In this document: one piece after another, positions 16,568-24,143 of the stretch
How the letters are laid out: the number at the start of each line of letters is the position of its first letter
Position numbering within the stretch: position 1 is the stretch's first letter
Assembly: GCA_020025545.1 (NCBI GenBank)
Contig: JAHHRX010000004.1
Location: 34,679-98,678, forward strand
Direction: 5' to 3'
Length of the DNA stretch: 64,000 nt
From: Oscillospiraceae bacterium
Lineage (GTDB): Bacteria; Bacillota; Clostridia; Oscillospirales; Oscillospiraceae
Notes under the pieces: generated by a model
What the model was told of the DNA's origin: nothing
The model's database searches: none
Seen by the model: the letters and a program-made list of their open reading frames with translations, nothing else
Made by a program: the position numbers and the translations under genes

Positions 16568-16598
16568 TTCATAACCCTCCAGAAAGGATGTATTCACC

Positions 16599-16877
16599 AT
16601 GCCCTATCGGCTTATCTTCCTCTACCTGATTCTAGTAAATGTCATAGGCTTTGCAATTATGCATATCGACAAGGCAAAAGCCCGGAAAAATCGTTGGCGC
16701 ATCCCGGAACGGACATTGATGGGTATCGCTTTTATCGGCGGCAGCGTGGGAACGCTTCTGGGAATGTACAGTGCCCGCCACAAAACAAAGCACCCAAAAT
16801 TTACCGTGGGTGTCCCCTTATTTCTGGCTATGCAGATCATTGTCGGCCTTCTGCTCTGCCTCTACATAAAAAAATGA
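16599..16877 (+). CDS. DUF1294 small membrane protein
   Basis: 92 residues with three hydrophobic segments (about 5-22, 40-58 and 72-90) and the DUF1294 hallmark motifs MHIDKAKARKNRWRIPE, GGSVGTLLGM and RHKTKHPKF. The family is widespread, often found alone or fused to cold-shock domains, and its function is unknown. An AGAAAGGATG ribosome site precedes ATG 16599. It is divergent from the lipoprotein gene and ends at a strong bidirectional terminator. Confidence 0.88.
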   Translation: MPYRLIFLYLILVNVIGFAIMHIDKAKARKNRWRIPERTLMGIAFIGGSVGTLLGMYSARHKTKHPKFTVGVPLFLAMQIIVGLLLCLYIKK

Positions 16878-16900
16878 CCGGAAACATCCCGGTCATTTTT
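16870..16900. terminator. Bidirectional terminator between DUF1294 and CPBP genes
   Basis: AAAAATGACCGG (16870-16881) and CCGGTCATTTTT (16889-16900) form a perfect 12-bp stem with a 7-nt loop and T-runs on both strands. It serves the converging genes on either side. Confidence 0.92.
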
Positions 16901-16903
16901 CTT

Positions 16904-17875
16904 TTATACAGGCAATTGGGAAATTAAGCCGGAAAGTACGATTGCGCTGATGGCAATGATAAGAACCAGCACCCCCGGTGATGTAAAGAAGGATTGCATG
17001 CAAACGCCGTAGAGCGGTTCGGTGCGGAAATACGCTCTGATTTCCCGGTGTTTTTTCACTAAAGTGAGGATTGCTACAACCGTGCATCCGTAAATAATTG
17101 CCATAAAGAGAATATCCGCTGTTGCTGCTGGCAGGAGGCGGGATATTCTCGAAAGCGTATCGCCCAAAAGCATATTATTGGCCATGTGCAGAACCATAGC
17201 CCAGCCGATATGGTAGGTAGCCGCCGTATAGCCCAGCACCAGGCCCACCGCAAATGCATAGGGAGACTGGATAATATTGACATGGAAAATGCCGAAGAGA
17301 AATGCAGAGCCAAAAATGGCAAAGCGCTTACCGAAAGGCTCCAGTGACCGCAGGATCAGTCCGCGGAAGAAAATCTCCTCCGTAATGGGTGCTACCACGC
17401 CGATATAAAAGAACATGCTGAATGTATCTCCCATGGCCGATGCACTTTCCACAGAATCCTGAATGGTAATGCCCACAGTGTTGAAGAGCATCTCCATAAC
17501 CGTTGCCAGCACCTGAAATACGGTCTGACCGCTGATAAAAAGGCACAGCAGCATAATAAAGCTTCCGGCTTTCATTGGTTTTTCCGCTTTCCAGATGGTA
17601 TGGAAGCAGAATTGGCTCTTTTTCCACAGGAGCATCAGAAAAGCGCCCATCAGCGCCGCCACCAAATAGCCCCAGCCATTATTGAGAAGCTGATATTCCA
17701 GCAGCGCCTCAAAGGTAATATTCGAATTTACCGGTATCATGGCATATTGCAAATAAGCGCTGCCTACGGCAACCGCCGGCACCGCCATATTCATTATGAC
17801 CGCATAAATCATCAGCGCCCAGCCGATGCCGCTGAATTCTCTGCGCAAAATGCGGACAGTTTCTCTTCGGTCCAT
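16904..17875 (-). CDS. CPBP family intramembrane metalloprotease
   Basis: 323 residues with about eight membrane segments. The CPBP (Rce1/Abi) motifs are in order: EEIFFRG (about residue 166), FLFGIFHVN (about 195) and HMANNMLLGD (about 235). In the family these supply the catalytic glutamates and histidines of an intramembrane endopeptidase. Substrates are unknown; bacterial members have been linked to prenylated peptides, bacteriocin self-immunity and protein processing. ATG 17875 has GGAGGAAGG upstream and starts one base after the preceding flavoprotein gene ends, so it is the third gene of a tight operon with two flavoproteins. Confidence 0.9.
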   Translation of the reverse strand: MDRRETVRILRREFSGIGWALMIYAVIMNMAVPAVAVGSAYLQYAMIPVNSNITFEALLEYQLLNNGWGYLVAALMGAFLMLLWKKSQFCFHTIWKAEKPMKAGSFIMLLCLFISGQTVFQVLATVMEMLFNTVGITIQDSVESASAMGDTFSMFFYIGVVAPITEEIFFRGLILRSLEPFGKRFAIFGSAFLFGIFHVNIIQSPYAFAVGLVLGYTAATYHIGWAMVLHMANNMLLGDTLSRISRLLPAATADILFMAIIYGCTVVAILTLVKKHREIRAYFRTEPLYGVCMQSFFTSPGVLVLIIAISAIVLSGLISQLPV

Positions 17876-17876
17876 T

Positions 17877-19454
17877 TTACCTTCCTCCTAATTGCTCGAT
17901 GAGCATTTCCGCCGACATCATACCGTCAACCGCAGCGGACATAATGCCGCCTGCGTATCCGGCGCCCTCGCCTATGGGGTAAAGTCCACGGACACTTCCC
18001 TGACGGTCCGTTCCCCGCAAAATGCGAACCGGGGACGAGCTTCTTGTCTCCGGAGCCGTCAAAACCGCTTCCGGCGCTCCAAAGCCCTTAAGCTTTCTGT
18101 CCAGCAGTGGGATTGCCTTTTGCAGGGCGTCGGTGATCTTGGGAGGCAGCACCTGCCGCAGGTCACCCCAAGTTACCCCCGGCCGATAGGTAGGCGTAAC
18201 GCCCGAAGCATCCGTACTGGGTCGGTTATTCAGAAAATCTCCCACCAGCTGAGCAGGTGCACAGTAAGAACCGGCATATTCATAGGCTTTCCCCTCGATT
18301 TCCTCCTGCCAAAGCATACCGCCCAGCACGCCCTCATAGGGAAAATCTGCCGGATTCAGGCTAACAAGCAGGGCGGCATTGGCGTTTTCCCCTCCCCGGT
18401 CGGCATAGCTCATGCCGTTGGTCACCAGCCTCCCGTTTTCGGAAGCCGCCGCCACCACATAGCCGCCGGGACACATACAGAAGGTGTATACTGTTGCATC
18501 GTCCAGATGCTGCACCAGCTTATAGTCCGCAGGCGGCAGCGGCAGATCATTGCTGCCGTACTGCGCCATGTCAATCACTGATTGCAATTGCTCAATCCGA
18601 ACACCCATAGCAAAGGGCTTTGGCTCCATAGAGATGCCCATGTCCTTCAGCATCCGAAAAGTATCTCGGGCACTGTGCCCGATGCCCAGAAACACTTGCG
18701 AGCAGGAAATATCCCCGCTGTTGGTTTTCACACCCGTTACGGCTCCGTTTTCTGTCAGCAACCCCGTGACCTGCGTACCAAAGCGCACCTCGCCGCCAAG
18801 ACTTTCAATCCGGTGGCGGATATTCTGCACCACTGTCAGCAAAACATCTGTTCCCACATGGGGCTTGGCATCATAGAGAATATCCTCTCTTGCGCCTGCC
18901 GACACAAACTGCCGCAAAATCCATGCGATACGGGGGTTATTGACGCCGGTATTGAGCTTTCCGTCGGAAAATGTACCGGCACCGCCCTCGCCAAACTGAA
19001 CATTGCTCACAGTGTCCAGCTTGCCCTCGGCAAAGAACCTGTCAACCTTCCGGTGACGAGTCACGGCATCCTCTCCCCGCTCAAGAATCAGCGGATACAA
19101 TCCGGCTTCCGCCAGAACCAGCGCCGCAAACATTCCCGCAGGGCCGAATCCCACTACCACCGGTCGCTCATATTCCCCCGGTGTCAGCTTCGGCAGTCGA
19201 TAAAAGGATGTAGGGGCAAAATCCGCCCGTTTGCATCCGCTTTCCCTGAGTATTCTCTTTTCGCTGCCGGAAACAGCTACATCCACCGTGTAAATCAGCT
19301 GTACATTGGGCTTTTTTCTGGCATCGATTGAGCGACGCACTATGGTGAGCCGCAAAATTTTGGAAGCGGATATTTTTAAAGCTCTTGCTGCTTCGTAGAG
19401 AAGCTGATTTTCATTATTTCCCGCAGGAAGATGTATCTCTCGAATCCGAATCAT
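17877..19454 (-). CDS. FAD-dependent dehydrogenase of the COG2509 type
   Basis: 525 residues from ATG 19454, whose ATGA overlaps the stop of the upstream gene; GGAGGG lies about nine bases before. An N-terminal region of about 90 residues (IRIREIHLPAGNNENQLL) precedes an FAD-binding Rossmann motif VVGFGPAGMFAALVLAEAGL. Then come FGEGGAGTFSDGKLNTGVN, a family hallmark, and a C-terminal PIGEGAGYAGGIMSAAVDG motif closing the FAD site. The family is common in Firmicutes and annotated only as uncharacterised FAD-dependent dehydrogenase. The substrate is unknown. Coupling to the HI0933-type flavoprotein suggests linked roles. Confidence 0.88.
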   Translation of the reverse strand: MIRIREIHLPAGNNENQLLYEAARALKISASKILRLTIVRRSIDARKKPNVQLIYTVDVAVSGSEKRILRESGCKRADFAPTSFYRLPKLTPGEYERPVVVGFGPAGMFAALVLAEAGLYPLILERGEDAVTRHRKVDRFFAEGKLDTVSNVQFGEGGAGTFSDGKLNTGVNNPRIAWILRQFVSAGAREDILYDAKPHVGTDVLLTVVQNIRHRIESLGGEVRFGTQVTGLLTENGAVTGVKTNSGDISCSQVFLGIGHSARDTFRMLKDMGISMEPKPFAMGVRIEQLQSVIDMAQYGSNDLPLPPADYKLVQHLDDATVYTFCMCPGGYVVAAASENGRLVTNGMSYADRGGENANAALLVSLNPADFPYEGVLGGMLWQEEIEGKAYEYAGSYCAPAQLVGDFLNNRPSTDASGVTPTYRPGVTWGDLRQVLPPKITDALQKAIPLLDRKLKGFGAPEAVLTAPETRSSSPVRILRGTDRQGSVRGLYPIGEGAGYAGGIMSAAVDGMMSAEMLIEQLGGR

Positions 19455-20662
19455 TGTTCTTTCCCTCCGGCGCAGCACCCGGCCAAACTGCCGGAGCTCC
19501 ACGCCCATTGTAAATTAAAACCGCCGCAGTCTCCGTCAATGTCCAGCACCTCTCCGCAGGCATAAAGTCCCGGCACAAGGCGGCTTTCCATGGTTTCAGG
19601 GTCAAATTCCCCGGTGACTGCGCCTCCGGCTGTGACCTGTGCACTGTCCATGCCCAGCGTTTCCGTCAGGGATACTTCCAGGCCCTTGGCAATGTGGCAC
19701 ACTTCCCGCAGCTGTTCTTCACCAAGGTCGGCAATGAGGCCGCCGCCATGGATTCCCGCCGCTGCGGTAAGCACCCGCCCCAATCGGTTGTGCAGGATTC
19801 CCGTCAGCAGTTCCTCCACAGGCAAATGGGTCATTTTTCGTCTGACCAGTTCCGAAAACAAGGTATCTTCCTCCATATCCGGCAGGAAATCCAGCTTGCA
19901 AATCCATTCACCGCCAAGGCATACATCTCGGCATATTTCAAAAATCACCGGTCCGGAAAGGCCATATTCTGTAAATTGCAATTCGCCCCGGCTTTCGCTG
20001 TGGAGAATACCGTCGTGATATATTGCTGCATGGCAGCCGGCGCGGACACCTTTGAGGGCACCGCAGCCCTTCCAGCTGCTTTTCAGCTGCACCAGATTGG
20101 GACGCAGCTTAGTGATATGATGCCCCAGAGATCGCAGCAGCTTATATCCGGCCATGGTTCCGCCGGCCTTGGTTCCGGCAAGCCCTCCGCAGGCCACGAT
20201 GACCTTATGGCAGAAAACCTTCTCGTCTTTGCTTTCCACTGAGAAACCGCCATCCACTTTTTTAATACGGACAACCTCAAAGCCCAGCTTCTGCCGGATA
20301 TTGGTTCTTTCCAAAGCAAAGCGAAGCACATCCACCACGGAATTTGCCTGATCGGAATACGGATACACCCTGCCGGTATTTTCCGCAACCGTATAAAGTC
20401 CAAGATTTCGGAACCATGCCAGCGTTTCCTCCACAGGCATTTTACGAAGCGCCTGCTGCGCAAATCCGGCATCGTCTCCGTGGTATCGGGAGATATCCGC
20501 ATGGAGATTGGTAAGATTGCAGCGGCCGTTGCCTGTAACCTGCAATTTTCTGCCCACGCGAGCCTGCCTCTCAAAAAGGATCACTTGTGAATCAGGGCAA
20601 TCACTCGCCGCTATGGCAGCAGCCATCCCGGAGGCTCCTGCTCCGATAATTCCGATAATCAT
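19451..20662 (-). CDS. HI0933-family flavoprotein (YhiN/BaiN-like)
   Basis: 403 residues from ATG 20662, preceded by AGGTGGG. The FAD Rossmann motif GIIGAGASGMAAA sits at residues 4-16, then RVGRKLQVTGNGRCNLTN, the signature of this family, GRVYPYSDQANSVVD, a GGLAGTKAGG segment and the C-terminal FAD loop CGEVLDIDGDCGGFNLQWA. The fold is a two-domain NAD(P)/FAD oxidoreductase. One relative, BaiN, has been reported to act on bile-acid intermediates, but most members have no known substrate, so no such role is claimed here. It is the first gene of the three-gene flavoprotein/CPBP operon. Confidence 0.9.
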   Translation of the reverse strand: MIIGIIGAGASGMAAAIAASDCPDSQVILFERQARVGRKLQVTGNGRCNLTNLHADISRYHGDDAGFAQQALRKMPVEETLAWFRNLGLYTVAENTGRVYPYSDQANSVVDVLRFALERTNIRQKLGFEVVRIKKVDGGFSVESKDEKVFCHKVIVACGGLAGTKAGGTMAGYKLLRSLGHHITKLRPNLVQLKSSWKGCGALKGVRAGCHAAIYHDGILHSESRGELQFTEYGLSGPVIFEICRDVCLGGEWICKLDFLPDMEEDTLFSELVRRKMTHLPVEELLTGILHNRLGRVLTAAAGIHGGGLIADLGEEQLREVCHIAKGLEVSLTETLGMDSAQVTAGGAVTGEFDPETMESRLVPGLYACGEVLDIDGDCGGFNLQWAWSSGSLAGCCAGGKEQ

Positions 20663-20687
20663 ACACCCACCTGCTTTCTTTTCCCAT

Positions 20688-20716
20688 ATTATACTAAACA
20701 AACCCCGCTTTCACAA
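20688..20716 (-). promoter_or_regulatory. Promoter of the flavoprotein operon
   Basis: On the minus strand TTGTGA (20716-20711), 17 bp, TATAAT (20693-20688), 26 bp before the start codon. It runs back to back with the promoter at 20729-20756. Confidence 0.75.
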
Positions 20717-20728
20717 GAAAAAACTTCC

Positions 20729-20756
20729 TTGCAATCGGGAAAACCCATGCTATAAT
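20729..20756 (+). promoter_or_regulatory. Promoter of the YlmH-like gene with very short leader
   Basis: TTGCAA (20729-20734), 16 bp, TATAAT (20751-20756). Transcription would begin near 20763, only about nine bases before ATG 20772, so the leader is very short. Confidence 0.75.
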
Positions 20757-20771
20757 AACATCGGTGATGAT

Positions 20772-21557
20772 ATGGACCGGAAAAATATGGATAAAATCGC
20801 AAATTCCCCCGAAGATCGTATGCTTCTTGCAAAAATCTGGGATAAGATCAATACCGGTATGCAGCGTAATATTCCCGCCAATACTGCTTTTCTCTCCCCA
20901 CGGGAGCTGGAAATGGCAAGATACCTCTTTGGTGAGCAGCAAGGTTTGATTGCTTTCGGCGGCTATGCCGATGCTGAGCGGAAAATGCTGTGCTGGGTGC
21001 CGGATTATCTGGATCAAAGCAGTCTTTATGAGGAAGGCTCTCCCATGGTCTGTCTCCGTGCAGAATTTTATAAAGGCGACACGCCCACCCACCGGGATTT
21101 TCTGGGCGCCCTGATGGGAGCAGGTATTTCCCGGGAAACCATCGGAGACATCTGCGTGGGAGTGGGCAGATGCGATTTTTTTGCGTGTCAGGAAATGTCC
21201 GAGTATCTCCTGCAAAACTTTACAGCCACCGGGCGGACAAAAATCCACCTGCAATTGGTTCCTCTGAAGGATGCACAGATCCCACAGCCGGAAGTGAAGA
21301 TTATCAGGGATACGCTGGCCTCTCTGCGGCTGGACAGTGTTATATCCTCAGGATTTCGCATTTCCCGGGGGCTGGCCTGTGAGTATATTGCCGCAGGAAA
21401 AGCCGCTATTGACGGTCTTCCCTGTGAAAAGGCAGATAAAATCATCCGTGAGGGTGTCAAAATCTCCCTGCGTGGCAGCGGCAAAATAAAACTGGCTGCC
21501 GTCAACGGCACTACCAAAAAAGGTAGAATTTCGGTGGAAATCCACCGCTATGTGTGA
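20772..21557 (+). CDS. YlmH-like S4-domain RNA-binding protein
   Basis: 261 residues from ATG 20772; ATG 20787 is a possible alternative, and neither has a strong ribosome site. The C-terminal 75 residues are an S4 domain (LRLDSVISSGFRISRGLACEYIAAGKAAIDG). The N-terminal 170 residues match the YlmH-like fold, with FGGYADAERKMLCWVPDY and THRDFLGALMGAGISRETIGDI. YlmH-type proteins act on stalled ribosomes or peptidyl-tRNA quality control, and often sit near division genes. Here the gene stands apart from the dcw cluster and is followed nine bases later by the YnzC-like gene. Confidence 0.85.
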   Translation: MDRKNMDKIANSPEDRMLLAKIWDKINTGMQRNIPANTAFLSPRELEMARYLFGEQQGLIAFGGYADAERKMLCWVPDYLDQSSLYEEGSPMVCLRAEFYKGDTPTHRDFLGALMGAGISRETIGDICVGVGRCDFFACQEMSEYLLQNFTATGRTKIHLQLVPLKDAQIPQPEVKIIRDTLASLRLDSVISSGFRISRGLACEYIAAGKAAIDGLPCEKADKIIREGVKISLRGSGKIKLAAVNGTTKKGRISVEIHRYV

Positions 21558-21566
21558 GGTATAAAT

Positions 21567-21773
21567 ATGAAAATGGACGAAGTAATTGCAAGGATCAACG
21601 CACTTGCAAAAAAAGCCAAGGCCGAGGGTTTAACCCCGGAGGAAACTGCAGAGCGGGATAAGCTGCGCAGAATCTATATTGATTCCGTAAAAGCCAGTCT
21701 CGTAGGCGAACTGGAAAACACCTATATCGTAAGACCCGACGGCAGCAAGGAAAAAGTCGGCAAAGGAAAATAA
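21567..21773 (+). CDS. DUF896 (YnzC-like) small protein
   Basis: 68 residues (MKMDEVIARINALAKKAKAEG then GLTPEETAERDKLRRIYID), the helical-hairpin DUF896 family. Bacillus YnzC belongs here and is in the LexA/SOS-linked yneA operon; the molecular role is not known. ATG 21567 or 21573 could be used; a GAGGT run precedes. It is co-transcribed with the YlmH-like gene and followed directly by a terminator. Confidence 0.9.
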   Translation: MKMDEVIARINALAKKAKAEGLTPEETAERDKLRRIYIDSVKASLVGELENTYIVRPDGSKEKVGKGK

Positions 21774-21785
21774 ATGGCATCAAAA

Positions 21786-21811
21786 AAGCAGCCTACGAAA
21801 GTAGGCTGCTT
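21786..21811. terminator. Bidirectional terminator between YnzC gene and tRNA-Ser
   Basis: AAGCAGCCTAC (21786-21796), GAAA loop, GTAGGCTGCTT (21801-21811). It is followed by TCTCTT on plus and by TTTTTT on minus, ending the minus-strand tRNA transcript. Confidence 0.9.
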
Positions 21812-21816
21812 TCTCT

Positions 21817-21905
21817 TGGCGGAGAGAGTGGGATTCGAACCCACGGTGCGTTGCCGCATCACCAGTTTTCAAGACTGGCTCCTTAAACCGCTCGGACATC
21901 TCTCC
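21817..21905 (-). tRNA. tRNA-Ser(UGA)
   Basis: On the minus strand the acceptor arm GGAGAGA (21905-21899) pairs with TCTCTCC (21827-21821), then discriminator G and encoded CCA (21819-21817). The anticodon loop CTTGAAA gives anticodon UGA between arms CCAGT and ACTGG. A long variable arm (GATGCGGCAACGCACC) and GGTTCGAATCC T-arm are present, typical of a class II serine tRNA. Confidence 0.96.
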
Positions 21906-21915
21906 ATTGCCAATG

Positions 21916-21944
21916 ACTATATCATTTTGCAGCGCAAATGTCAA
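21916..21944 (-). promoter_or_regulatory. Promoter of tRNA-Ser(UGA)
   Basis: On the minus strand TTGACA (21944-21939), 17 bp, TATAGT (21921-21916), about ten bases before the tRNA 5' end. The -35 is consensus. Confidence 0.85.
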
Positions 21945-21977
21945 GCAGGATTCCCGTGGGATTCTGAAATTCAGGGG

Positions 21978-22006
21978 TTGACAAACCGCCCAGTCTATGC
22001 TAGAAT
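21978..22006 (+). promoter_or_regulatory. Promoter of tRNA-Ser(GCU)
   Basis: TTGACA (21978-21983), 17 bp, TAGAAT (22001-22006), 32 bp before the tRNA. It diverges from the promoter of the other serine tRNA. Confidence 0.85.
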
Positions 22007-22038
22007 ACCTTGGCAACCTAAATAGTACATTTTGATTC

Positions 22039-22130
22039 GGAGTGATACCCAAGAGGCCGAAGGGGCTCCCCTGCTAAGGGAGTAGGCGTCTAAAAAGCGC
22101 GCGAGAGTTCAAATCTCTCTCACTCCGCCA
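22039..22130 (+). tRNA. tRNA-Ser(GCU)
   Basis: Acceptor arm GGAGTGA (22039-22045) pairs with TCACTCC (22120-22126), then G and encoded CCA. The anticodon stem-loop CTCCC-CTGCTAA-GGGAG gives anticodon GCU. The variable arm is long (GCGTCTAAAAAGCGC) and the T-arm is GAGAGTTCAAATCTCTC. It reads serine AGC/AGU codons. Confidence 0.96.
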
Positions 22131-22164
22131 CAGAGGCAAGGATTTTTCCTTGCCTCTGTTTTTT
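22131..22164 (+). terminator. Terminator of tRNA-Ser(GCU)
   Basis: CAGAGGCAAGGA (22131-22142) pairs with TCCTTGCCTCTG (22147-22158), followed by six T. It begins immediately after the CCA end. Confidence 0.93.
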
Positions 22165-22213
22165 AGATATTCTCCCAAAAATTATTAAGTTATCTTTAAT
22201 TTCTACATAATAC

Positions 22214-22242
22214 TTGAATGCCTCTGATCTGTATGATATAAT
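22214..22242 (+). promoter_or_regulatory. Promoter of the YwaF-like gene
   Basis: TTGAAT (22214-22219), 17 bp, TATAAT (22237-22242). An AGGGAG ribosome site follows, six bases before ATG 22288. Confidence 0.75.
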
Positions 22243-22287
22243 TTTTTTGTCTGATTTTCAGCAATACCTATACACAGGGAGTACATT

Positions 22288-23094
22288 ATGAAAGATTTTA
22301 CTTACCTGCTGGAAAATTTCTTTACCCATAAGGATTTTCTGGTCCCTGCCGAGCAGATCCCGGGCACACTGTTTACCCCCCTGCATTTTGTCTTTTCCGC
22401 AGTTCTGCTGGCCGTTATTATTCTCTCTGCCATTTATGTTGCAAAGCACAAGCACCTCATAAAACCCGTCCTGCTTACGATTTGGATCATTATGCTGGTG
22501 TGGGAATTCGTGATTGTGACTTGGGAAAGCGTAGCCGGCAAAGAGGTAGCCCTGGATCTGAAAAGCAACCTGTCTCTCTATCCCTGCAGTATTTATCTCT
22601 TTGCTCTGCCTTTTGCCATGTTGGGTAATGGAAATGTGAAGAAATCCGCCTGCGGGTATCTTTGTACTCTGGGGCTTATGGGCGCATCGATCAACTTCTT
22701 TTATCCTGCGATCCGCCTTTCCACTTATTCCTGCATTTCCTTCATTGGCTTCCACACCTTTTTATTCCATGGCTCCATGCTTTTCACCTGTCTTGTACTG
22801 CTGATCTCCGGCTATCATCGATACACCCATGTGACAAAATGGCAGGAACTGTTCCTCCCCTGCATTGCCAGCCTTCTGATGTCTGTTCCCGCAAACATCG
22901 TCAATTATACCATTGGTGCCGACTATATGTTCTTCCGTGGTGATTTTCCGATTGTCCATGCCATTTTCGGTGACACCCCCCGTGTAATTATCACCCTTGT
23001 GATGTATGCGCTTTACATCTTCATTCCTGCGCTTTATTACCTTCCCTCTTTCCTGAGGAACCGTAAAAATGCAAAGGTGCTTTCCGCCTGTTAA
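22288..23094 (+). CDS. YwaF/TMEM164-like integral membrane protein
   Basis: 268 residues with about seven hydrophobic segments spread over the whole length. Features of the YwaF (TIGR02206) family are the conserved charged and polar residues in helices: WEFVIVTWES, NLSLYPCSIYLFALP, GASINFFYP and SFIGFHTFLFHGSM. The family function is unknown; the eukaryotic relative TMEM164 has been described as a lipid acyltransferase, so a lipid-modifying role is possible but unproven. It is monocistronic, between its own promoter and a terminator. Confidence 0.85.
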   Translation: MKDFTYLLENFFTHKDFLVPAEQIPGTLFTPLHFVFSAVLLAVIILSAIYVAKHKHLIKPVLLTIWIIMLVWEFVIVTWESVAGKEVALDLKSNLSLYPCSIYLFALPFAMLGNGNVKKSACGYLCTLGLMGASINFFYPAIRLSTYSCISFIGFHTFLFHGSMLFTCLVLLISGYHRYTHVTKWQELFLPCIASLLMSVPANIVNYTIGADYMFFRGDFPIVHAIFGDTPRVIITLVMYALYIFIPALYYLPSFLRNRKNAKVLSAC

Positions 23095-23096
23095 CA

Positions 23097-23129
23097 AAAG
23101 CGGTGCAGTTCAAGCTGCGCCGCTTTTTT
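23097..23129 (+). terminator. Terminator of the YwaF-like gene
   Basis: AAAGCGGTGCAG (23097-23108) pairs with CTGCGCCGCTTT (one G:U), followed by a T-run ending at 23129. It sits two bases after the stop codon. Confidence 0.9.
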
Positions 23130-23203
23130 ACATCCTTTTTTTCATCCAGCGGACAGATTATCGCCGGTATAATCCCCCGTTCCCCATATTACAATCGTTT
23201 TCC

Positions 23204-23232
23204 TTGACTTTTCCCCGGATGCCTTTTATCAT
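23204..23232 (+). promoter_or_regulatory. Promoter of the radical SAM gene
   Basis: TTGACT (23204-23209), 17 bp, TATCAT (23227-23232). GGAGGG follows, five bases before ATG 23263. Confidence 0.65.
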
Positions 23233-23262
23233 GGTATCTGCGATTACGAACGGAGGGTGTTT

Positions 23263-24102
23263 ATGAAGCGTTTCCGTAAAATATACCTTGAAATCTCAAA
23301 CATCTGCAATCTCAGCTGCGCTTTCTGCCCCGGAACCAAGCGGAAAAAGCGAGCCATGACTGAGGAGGAATTTCGTTTCCTTCTGCCAAAGCTTCGGCCT
23401 TGGTCAGATTATCTCTATTTTCATCTGATGGGGGAACCCTTGTGCCATCCGAAGCTGTATTCCTTTCTGGCTGCGGCCGGAGACGAAGGGTTTCGGGTGA
23501 TTCTCACCACCAACGGAACTGCCCTTGCCGCCCAGCAGGATCTACTGGCAAACGCCAAGGGGCTTTATAAGGTCAACATATCCCTCCATGCTTTTGAAGC
23601 CAATGATATTACTATGACCTTTGCCGAGTATCTCGCCGGATGCTTTTCCTTTGGCAAAAAAGCAGAAGGGAAAGTGCTGATTTCCTATCGGCTCTGGAAT
23701 CACGGCGGTGCTGACAAGCGAAACGAAGAGATTCTTGACACCATGCACCGCTATTTCCCCCAGCCTTGGGTGCAGGAAGGTCGCGGCATCCGCATTGGAG
23801 AGCGCATATATCTCGAATACGGTGACAAATTTGACTGGCCGGATCTTGCCGCCCCGGATCAAGGGGATCGGGTGTTTTGCTACGGTCTGCGAGATCAGAT
23901 TGGTGTCCTCTGTGACGGCACCGTGGTCCCCTGCTGTTTAGACCATGACGGAGAGATTCCCTTAGGGAACCTCTTCACGGAAGAAATGGCAGATATTCTG
24001 GAAATTCCCCGGGCAAAAGCCATATATGAGGGCTTTCAAAAGGGCTGTGCCGCCGAACCGCTTTGCAGGCATTGCGGTTATGCCACCCGCTTCCGAAAAT
24101 AA
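23263..24102 (+). CDS. Radical SAM protein with C-terminal SPASM-like Cys cluster
   Basis: 279 residues from ATG 23263; the GTG six bases earlier lies inside the ribosome site. The SAM [4Fe-4S] motif is C15-NLS-C19-AF-C22, followed by HLMGEPLCHP and TTNGTAL motifs of the radical SAM barrel. The C-terminal third has Cys residues arranged VFCYGLRDQIGVLCDGTVVPCC, with a later CAAEPLCRHC, as in SPASM/twitch domains that bind auxiliary iron-sulfur clusters. SPASM enzymes mature peptides or activate sulfatases. No precursor peptide or sulfatase gene is adjacent, so the substrate is open. It is flanked by its own promoter and terminator. Confidence 0.85.
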   Translation: MKRFRKIYLEISNICNLSCAFCPGTKRKKRAMTEEEFRFLLPKLRPWSDYLYFHLMGEPLCHPKLYSFLAAAGDEGFRVILTTNGTALAAQQDLLANAKGLYKVNISLHAFEANDITMTFAEYLAGCFSFGKKAEGKVLISYRLWNHGGADKRNEEILDTMHRYFPQPWVQEGRGIRIGERIYLEYGDKFDWPDLAAPDQGDRVFCYGLRDQIGVLCDGTVVPCCLDHDGEIPLGNLFTEEMADILEIPRAKAIYEGFQKGCAAEPLCRHCGYATRFRK

Positions 24103-24107
24103 GGCCA

Positions 24108-24143
24108 TCGCCGCTCTCTAAACCGAGAGCGGCGAAACTTTTT
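24108..24143 (+). terminator. Terminator of the radical SAM gene
   Basis: TCGCCGCTCTC (24108-24118) pairs perfectly with GAGAGCGGCGA (24125-24135), followed by AACTTTTT. The T-run overlaps the stop codon of the converging peptidase gene. Confidence 0.85.
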
